Positions 60,418 through 64,000 of a stretch of 64,000 bases of DNA are shown here, one piece after another (the first letter of the stretch is position 1; each line of letters begins with the position of its first letter). The DNA is taken from the NCBI GenBank assembly GCA_900169975.1, contig LT827123.1, positions 186,001 to 250,000 of the forward strand, in the 5' to 3' direction. Made by a program: the position numbers and the translations under genes. The stretch is from Pseudoflavonifractor sp. Marseille-P3106 (GTDB taxonomy: Bacteria; Bacillota; Clostridia; Oscillospirales; Oscillospiraceae). The notes under the pieces are model-generated. The model worked only from the letters and a program-made list of their open reading frames with translations, was not told where the DNA came from and made no database searches.

Positions 60418-61245
60418 ATGCCTGAAAAGGTCATGCCCGGCCCTGTCTCGGATGCCGCGGGCATTCGTGAGGCCGTATGTGTACACACCAAGAAGATCAT
60501 CGACGCATGCCGTGATAAGGATTGTATCGAAGATCTTCGCGTCTATCTCACCCAGAGCTCCCAGTGCGCCATCGACCGCGCCATCAGCGTGAAGGCCGGC
60601 AAAGCGGAGCTCATCTACGTCGCCACCGATGTGGAGCCCATCAGCTTTAACCGGGGCTTCTATACGGTGGATGTGCGCTACTTCTACCGCATCACCGCGG
60701 ATGCCTTTGTGGGGGCGGCCCGCCCTGTGGAGGTCTGCGGCCTGGCTGTCTTTGACAAGCGGGTCATTCTCTTTGGCAGCGAGGGCACCTCCAAGACTTT
60801 CTCCTCGGAGACTGTCATGGAGGGCGGGGACATTCCCACGCTGCCCCGCGCCAACCAGCCCACCGCCGTGGTGGAGGCCGTTGATCCCCTGGTCCTTGGC
60901 CTGAAGCTGGTAGATCCCTGCGAGTGCCGTCCCTGCGACTGCGAGCTCACCGACGTGCCGCCCTGCATCTGCGCCTGCTTCGGCAGCGAGCTGTGCTTCT
61001 GCGGCGAGGGCAAGCGGCTCTATGTCTCCCTTGGCCAGTTCTCCCTCATCCGCCTGGAGCGCGATACCCAGCTTCTCATTCCGGTCTACGACTATTGTAT
61101 GCCGGAAAAGGAGTGCACCTGCGACGGCGGCAGCTGCGAGGATGATCCCTGCGAGATCTTCCGCCATGTCAAGTTCCCCGTCAACGAGTTCTTCCCGCCC
61201 AATCATATTCCCGGCCAGAGCGGCGGCTGCGGCTGCTGCGGCTGA
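60418..61245 (+). CDS. cysteine-rich protein of unknown function, possible spore-associated
   Basis: 275 residues. The first 160 residues form a beta-rich region with VATDVEPISFNRGFYTVDVRYFYRITADAF and VCGLAVFDKRVILFGSEG, an arrangement reminiscent of repeated beta domains in spore-coat-type proteins. The C-terminal 115 residues hold about 20 cysteines in clusters (CECRPCDCE, CICACFGSELCFC, CTCDGGSCEDDPC) and end GGCGCCG. It has no signal peptide or helix. It could be a coat protein, a metal-binding protein or an oxidised scaffold. I do not recognise a named family with certainty. ATG 60418 follows GGGAGGT at nine bases. Confidence 0.75.
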   Translation: MPEKVMPGPVSDAAGIREAVCVHTKKIIDACRDKDCIEDLRVYLTQSSQCAIDRAISVKAGKAELIYVATDVEPISFNRGFYTVDVRYFYRITADAFVGAARPVEVCGLAVFDKRVILFGSEGTSKTFSSETVMEGGDIPTLPRANQPTAVVEAVDPLVLGLKLVDPCECRPCDCELTDVPPCICACFGSELCFCGEGKRLYVSLGQFSLIRLERDTQLLIPVYDYCMPEKECTCDGGSCEDDPCEIFRHVKFPVNEFFPPNHIPGQSGGCGCCG

Positions 61246-61258
61246 TCCCCGGCAATCG

Positions 61259-61292
61259 GATGGAGGAGCACAGATTTCTGTGCTCCTCCATC
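61259..61292 (+). other. 16-base-pair hairpin after the cysteine-rich gene
   Basis: A perfect stem (61259-61274 with 61277-61292), but no T run follows. It may stabilise the 3' end of the mRNA; the next inverted repeat is a better terminator. Confidence 0.55.
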
Positions 61293-61306
61293 GCGCTAAA
61301 CCAGTG

Positions 61307-61353
61307 CAGAAACCCCGCAATCCTTTGATACAACAAGGATTGCGGGGTTTCTG
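61307..61353. terminator. terminator of the tRNA-Pro/tRNA-Gly unit, possibly bidirectional
   Basis: A 19-base-pair stem (61307-61325 with 61335-61353) and 9-base loop. On the plus strand it ends in TTTCTGATTTT, on the minus in TTTCTG. It lies just after the minus-strand tRNA-Gly, and also after the plus-strand cysteine-rich gene. Confidence 0.75.
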
Positions 61354-61357
61354 ATTT

Positions 61358-61431
61358 TGGAGCAGGTGACGGGAATCGAACCCGCGTGTTCAGCTTGGGA
61401 AGCTGACATTCTACCATTGAACTACACCTGC
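61358..61431 (-). tRNA. tRNA-Gly (anticodon CCC)
   Basis: 74 bases with encoded CCA. Acceptor GCAGGTG/CACCTGC; anticodon stem TCAGC/GCTGA with loop TTCCCAA, anticodon CCC reading GGG; T-arm CGGGTTCGATTCCCG. Second gene of a two-tRNA unit. Confidence 0.95.
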
Positions 61432-61480
61432 GTTGTGGAGAAAAGCCCCGCGGCTCACAGCCGTGAGGCTCTCTCACATT

Positions 61481-61557
61481 TGGTCCGAGTGACTGGATTC
61501 GAACCAGCGGCCTCTTGAACCCCATTCAAGCGCGATACCAAACTTCGCCACACCCGG
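61481..61557 (-). tRNA. tRNA-Pro (anticodon GGG)
   Basis: 77 bases with encoded CCA. Acceptor CCGGGTG/CACTCGG (one G-U pair); anticodon stem CTTGA/TCAAG with loop ATGGGGT, anticodon GGG reading CCC and CCU; T-arm GCTGGTTCGAATCCAGT. First of the unit; a CCTCACGG/CCGCGG-type short hairpin lies between it and tRNA-Gly. Confidence 0.95.
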
Positions 61558-61589
61558 ATATTCATTTCTGCGCCCCAAAGCGCTTAATT

Positions 61590-61618
61590 ATATTATCATA
61601 GCCACTGCAAAAAGGCAA
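61590..61618 (-). promoter_or_regulatory. promoter of the tRNA-Pro/tRNA-Gly unit
   Basis: Minus strand: TTGCCT (61618-61613), 17-base spacer, TAATAT (61595-61590) with TG one base upstream (extended -10). Just beyond it is the palindrome AAAAAGGC-AA-GCCTTTTT (61609-61626). Confidence 0.5.
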
Positions 61619-61666
61619 GCCTTTTTTGAAAAAAATTTGCCTGTTTCTGAAAAAGGCGGAGATATC

Positions 61667-61695
61667 TTGCAATCTCATCAAAAATATGGTTAGAT
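61667..61695 (+). promoter_or_regulatory. promoter of the two small unknown genes
   Basis: TTGCAA (61667-61672), 17-base spacer, TTAGAT (61690-61695). Confidence 0.55.
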
Positions 61696-61729
61696 AGGCG
61701 TATACGATCCACAGAATGGGGGAAAACCT

Positions 61730-62182
61730 ATGTTTAACTTTCTCCAGTCCTACAAAGAGGAGAAAAGGGAAATCAGCCGCCTGCTGGATGATGCGTATGC
61801 CAGAGGGCTGCCGGCCTATCAGCGGGAAATGGGAGCGCTCCTGGATGAGGCCGAGGCCTCGGGCAAGACAGATCTTTCTCAGGAGGCAAAGGCCATCATG
61901 AACCGCTATCTGGAGCGGATCGGGGTGACGGTGGACGGCGCGATCCGCAAGGCGGAAAATGAGGAGATCCGGTCGCGCTACAACGCGGCCAAAGCGGATC
62001 ACAGCTTGGCGGGTGGATTTTTTCAGGAAGATGGGACGGCGCTGGGGGCAGGGAATCTGTTCCAGTTGCTTTATTACGCATACACGGGGAAAAAGGCCGG
62101 AGGAAAAGATATTCAGCGGCAGGACTTTCTGCTGGGGGCCTATGTGGACCGGGCGCTGAACAAACTCCAGCGGCCAGTCTGA
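61730..62182 (+). CDS. hypothetical helical protein
   Basis: 150 residues, mostly helical and charged, no membrane segment or signal peptide. The first half (MFNFLQSYKEEKREISRLLDDAYARG) looks like a coiled coil, the second ends in a hydrophobic stretch GNLFQLLYYAYTG and a Gln/Arg-rich end. No recognised motif. It has its own promoter and lies 19 bases before the next unknown gene, so they are probably co-transcribed. Both ends are convincing because of a GGGGGA site and matching codon use. Confidence 0.65.
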   Translation: MFNFLQSYKEEKREISRLLDDAYARGLPAYQREMGALLDEAEASGKTDLSQEAKAIMNRYLERIGVTVDGAIRKAENEEIRSRYNAAKADHSLAGGFFQEDGTALGAGNLFQLLYYAYTGKKAGGKDIQRQDFLLGAYVDRALNKLQRPV

Positions 62183-62201
62183 ACGGAGGAACGGAAACTG
62201 C

Positions 62202-62669
62202 ATGGAACATGATTGCTGCTGCCATGAACACGGCTGCGGAGGCTGCGGGCGCCATGCGCCGGTAGAGATCACACTCAGCCGTGCGGAGGCCGCGCTGCTG
62301 GCCCGGTTTGCCCAGTGCCCCTACCTTCCGCTGGCGCGGTTCCTCGCCCGCTCTTCTCGGGAGGACGAGCTGGAGGCGGTGGGGCTGTCCGCTGTCTTTC
62401 TGGAAGACGGCGCGGGTGACGATCAGGTGAAAGAGACCGGAAGGCTTCTGGAGCGCCTGGAGTCGCTGGGCCTGATCACGCTGGATTACGATATTCCCCT
62501 GTCCAACTACGATTACGCGGATTACGAGGTGTCCAGCCTTTATGCCCGTTTTCGGGAGACGGTGGCCGAAGGGGCCGCGCGCCCCGGCTTCCTTTTTGAT
62601 ACGCCGGATCTGCAAAAGGGGAGTATGGCGCTGACCGACCTTGGCCGTGCGGTACTGGAGCAGATCTGA
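62202..62669 (+). CDS. hypothetical protein with Cys/His-rich N-terminus and winged-helix-like body
   Basis: 155 residues. The first 18 residues, MEHDCCCHEHGCGGCGRH, contain six Cys and four His, a probable metal-binding tail. The rest (ITLSRAEAALLARFAQCPYLPLARFLA and LLERLESLGLITLDYDIPLSNYDY) resembles a winged-helix or MarR-like fold. It may sense or be modified by a metal, but no family is recognised. It overlaps no other gene and is followed by a strong terminator. Confidence 0.65.
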   Translation: MEHDCCCHEHGCGGCGRHAPVEITLSRAEAALLARFAQCPYLPLARFLARSSREDELEAVGLSAVFLEDGAGDDQVKETGRLLERLESLGLITLDYDIPLSNYDYADYEVSSLYARFRETVAEGAARPGFLFDTPDLQKGSMALTDLGRAVLEQI

Positions 62670-62681
62670 TCCTGTGGGGAA

Positions 62682-62735
62682 AACGCCGCTCTTTGGCACA
62701 GTATATGTCTGTGCCGGAGAGCGGCGTTGATTTTT
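62682..62735 (+). terminator. terminator of the two-gene hypothetical operon
   Basis: A stem of about 20 base pairs (62682-62701 with 62709-62728, one G-U and one T-G pair), loop TATATGT, then GATTTTT. Confidence 0.85.
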
Positions 62736-62800
62736 CTGAGGCCTCACCGACGACTGGAAATGTTTGAGAGAAAGGCCGATTTTCTCACAGCAATTTACCC

Positions 62801-62830
62801 TTGTCTGGACTGTGGCAGGAGTGGTATAAT
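62801..62830 (+). promoter_or_regulatory. promoter of pyrE-radC
   Basis: TTGTCT (62801-62806), 18-base spacer, TATAAT (62825-62830). A small inverted repeat TGAGAGAAA/TTTTCTCA (about 62764-62787) lies upstream. The leader is only about 30 bases, too short for a PyrR attenuator. Confidence 0.6.
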
Positions 62831-62869
62831 ATTTCGACATTTCTTTTATTTTTTAAGGAGGCGGACGAT

Positions 62870-63541
62870 ATGACCTATCAGGAGGAATTCATCACCTTTA
62901 TGGTGCGCTCCGGCGTACTCACCTTCGGGGACTTCACCACCAAATCCGGGCGCAAGACTCCTTACTTTATCAACACCGGCAACTACAAGACCGGCGCGCA
63001 GGCTGCCAAGCTGGGCGACTACTATGCGGCCTGCATTCAGCAAAATCTGCCCGATGGAGTGGACTGCCTCTTTGGACCGGCCTACAAGGGTATCCCGCTG
63101 GCGGTGGCTGCCGCGTCCAGCCTGTACCGGAACTTTGACCGGGATCTGCCGTACTGCTTCAACCGCAAGGAGGCCAAGGACCACGGCGAGGGCGGTGTGA
63201 TGGTGGGCTATAAGCCCCAGGCCGGGGACCGGGTGGCCATTGTGGAGGACGTGGTCACCGCGGGCACCGCCGTGCGGGAGACCATTGAGCTCTTCCGGCA
63301 TGTGGCCGACGTGGATCTCACCGCGCTCATTGTCTCCGTGGACCGGATGGAGCGCGGCACCGGGGAAAAGACGACCATCAATGAGCTTCGGGAACAGTAT
63401 GGGATCCGGGTGTTTCCCATCGTCACGGTCCGCCAGGTCATCGACTTCCTCCACAACCGGGAGATCGACGGCAGAGTTTACATTGACGATGCCATGAAGG
63501 AGCGGATGGAAGCCTATTTGAACCAGTACGGCGGGAAATAA
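62870..63541 (+). CDS. pyrE: orotate phosphoribosyltransferase
   Basis: Makes orotidine 5'-phosphate from orotate and PRPP in pyrimidine synthesis. 223 residues. Key segments: FGDFTTKSGRKTPYFINTGNY, LFGPAYKGIPLAVAAASSLYR, FNRKEAKDHGEGG (orotate/PRPP loop) and the PRPP motif VAIVEDVVTAGTAVRE. Length and motifs fit the E. coli-like PyrE. ATG 62870 with AAGGAGGCGG. No other pyr genes are adjacent. Confidence 0.96.
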   Translation: MTYQEEFITFMVRSGVLTFGDFTTKSGRKTPYFINTGNYKTGAQAAKLGDYYAACIQQNLPDGVDCLFGPAYKGIPLAVAAASSLYRNFDRDLPYCFNRKEAKDHGEGGVMVGYKPQAGDRVAIVEDVVTAGTAVRETIELFRHVADVDLTALIVSVDRMERGTGEKTTINELREQYGIRVFPIVTVRQVIDFLHNREIDGRVYIDDAMKERMEAYLNQYGGK

Positions 63542-63567
63542 GGAAAAAGCGGGAGGGGGAGCGCACC

Positions 63568-64000
63568 ATGTCCATACACGACGGACACCGGGGACGGATG
63601 AAGGAGGAATTCCTGGCCCGCCCCGACTCCTTTCCCGACCACAAGCTGCTGGAGCTGCTTCTCTTCTACGCCAATCCCCGGGGGGACACCAACCCCCTTG
63701 CCCACGCCCTCATGGAACGCTTCGGCTCTCTGGCGGGGGTGCTGGACGCACTGCCCGAGGAGCTGCAAAAGGTGCCTGGGGTGGGAGGTCACGCCGTGAC
63801 CCTGCTCAAGGCCGTGAAGGAGACCTCCGGGCGTTACCTGACGGCCCGGGCGCGGGCGGACGAGGTGGTCACCGGCTCTGCCGGGGCGTACCGGATCCTG
63901 CGGCCCTATTTCTTCGGCGCCCGGGCCGAACGGGTCTACCTGCTGTGCATGGACGGCAAGGGGAAGAATCTGGGGGTTCGGCTCATCGCCGAGGGCAACG
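63568..64000 (+). CDS. radC: RadC family DNA repair-associated protein (3' end outside the window)
   Basis: The visible 144 codons begin MSIHDGHRGRMKEEFLARPDSFPDHKLLELLLFYA and include a helix-hairpin-helix segment (QKVPGVGGHAVTLLKAVKE), typical of the RadC N-terminal half. The JAB/MPN metal-binding motif that defines the C-terminal half lies beyond the window, so it cannot be checked. RadC is a widespread family whose link to DNA repair is disputed. It starts 26 bases after pyrE with a GGAGGGGGAG site. Confidence 0.88.
   Translation, partial: MSIHDGHRGRMKEEFLARPDSFPDHKLLELLLFYANPRGDTNPLAHALMERFGSLAGVLDALPEELQKVPGVGGHAVTLLKAVKETSGRYLTARARADEVVTGSAGAYRILRPYFFGARAERVYLLCMDGKGKNLGVRLIAEGN

Overview
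The window is a GC-rich chromosomal segment from a spore-forming member of the Firmicutes (Clostridia). The most likely home is the Oscillospiraceae/Ruminococcaceae group close to Flavonifractor, Pseudoflavonifractor or Intestinimonas. The reasons are a complete spoIIIAA-AH operon, the gene order spoIIIA / Asp23 (YqhY-like) / nusB / xseA / xseB / ispA / dxs / tlyA / argR / recN familiar from Bacillus but with clostridial substitutions, strong AGGAGG-type ribosome binding sites, consensus TTGACA-17-TATAAT promoters and strongly G/C-biased third codon positions. No phage, insertion sequence, CRISPR array or resistance cassette was seen. It reads as core chromosome with a few less familiar genes.

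Layout. 1-11 kb: the 5' part of gap (minus strand), an orphan ATPase-only kinase-like protein, a CDF metal exporter, a two-component system with a downstream HtrA protease, a short orphan minus-strand transcript, a fumarase alpha subunit, long HPF, and an operon of a GlmU-like pyrophosphorylase, an M55 aminopeptidase and a NYN-LOTUS protein. 11-16.4 kb: mutY, tdk, uvrC, rsmD, coaD and a coiled-coil protein. 16.5-29.5 kb is mostly minus strand: a large membrane protein, tRNA-Gln, a thioesterase/YbaK/HdeD/AIM24 operon, a giant SLH-anchored beta-helix surface protein, the potABCD polyamine importer and an RluA-type pseudouridine synthase. 29.7-33.8 kb: DUF177-rpmF, then der-plsY-gpsA. 33.9-38.7 kb: the spoIIIA operon behind a sigma-E-like promoter. 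38.7-49.4 kb: Asp23, nusB, an M22/TsaD-like paralogue, xseAB, ispA, a PAP2-like protein, dxs, tlyA, nadK, argR and recN, mostly overlapping by a few bases. 49.4-58.8 kb: murB, rapZ, yvcK, whiA, a compositionally odd small membrane protein, dnaE and cls. 58.8-64 kb: a GNAT enzyme, a divergent flavodoxin/HxlR pair, a cysteine-rich protein, a tRNA-Pro/tRNA-Gly unit, two unrecognised small proteins, pyrE and the start of radC.

How the genes work together: most encode housekeeping functions, namely DNA repair and replication (mutY, uvrC, xseAB, recN, dnaE, radC), envelope and isoprenoid synthesis (plsY, gpsA, ispA, dxs, murB, cls), translation (der, rsmD, tlyA, rpmF, tRNAs, hpf) and sporulation. 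The less explained signals are (a) a promoter-plus-terminator unit of about 100 nt on the minus strand at 6796-6893 that codes for no obvious protein, (b) two face-to-face promoters sharing an inverted repeat between a flavodoxin and its presumed HxlR regulator, (c) a cysteine-rich protein of unknown function with a sporulation-like -10 element, (d) a stand-alone GlmU pyrophosphorylase domain behind a leader with two mutually exclusive hairpins, and (e) a TsaD-like protein in the place Bacillus uses for folD. I found no clear case for a wholly new multi-gene system; these are the best leads.
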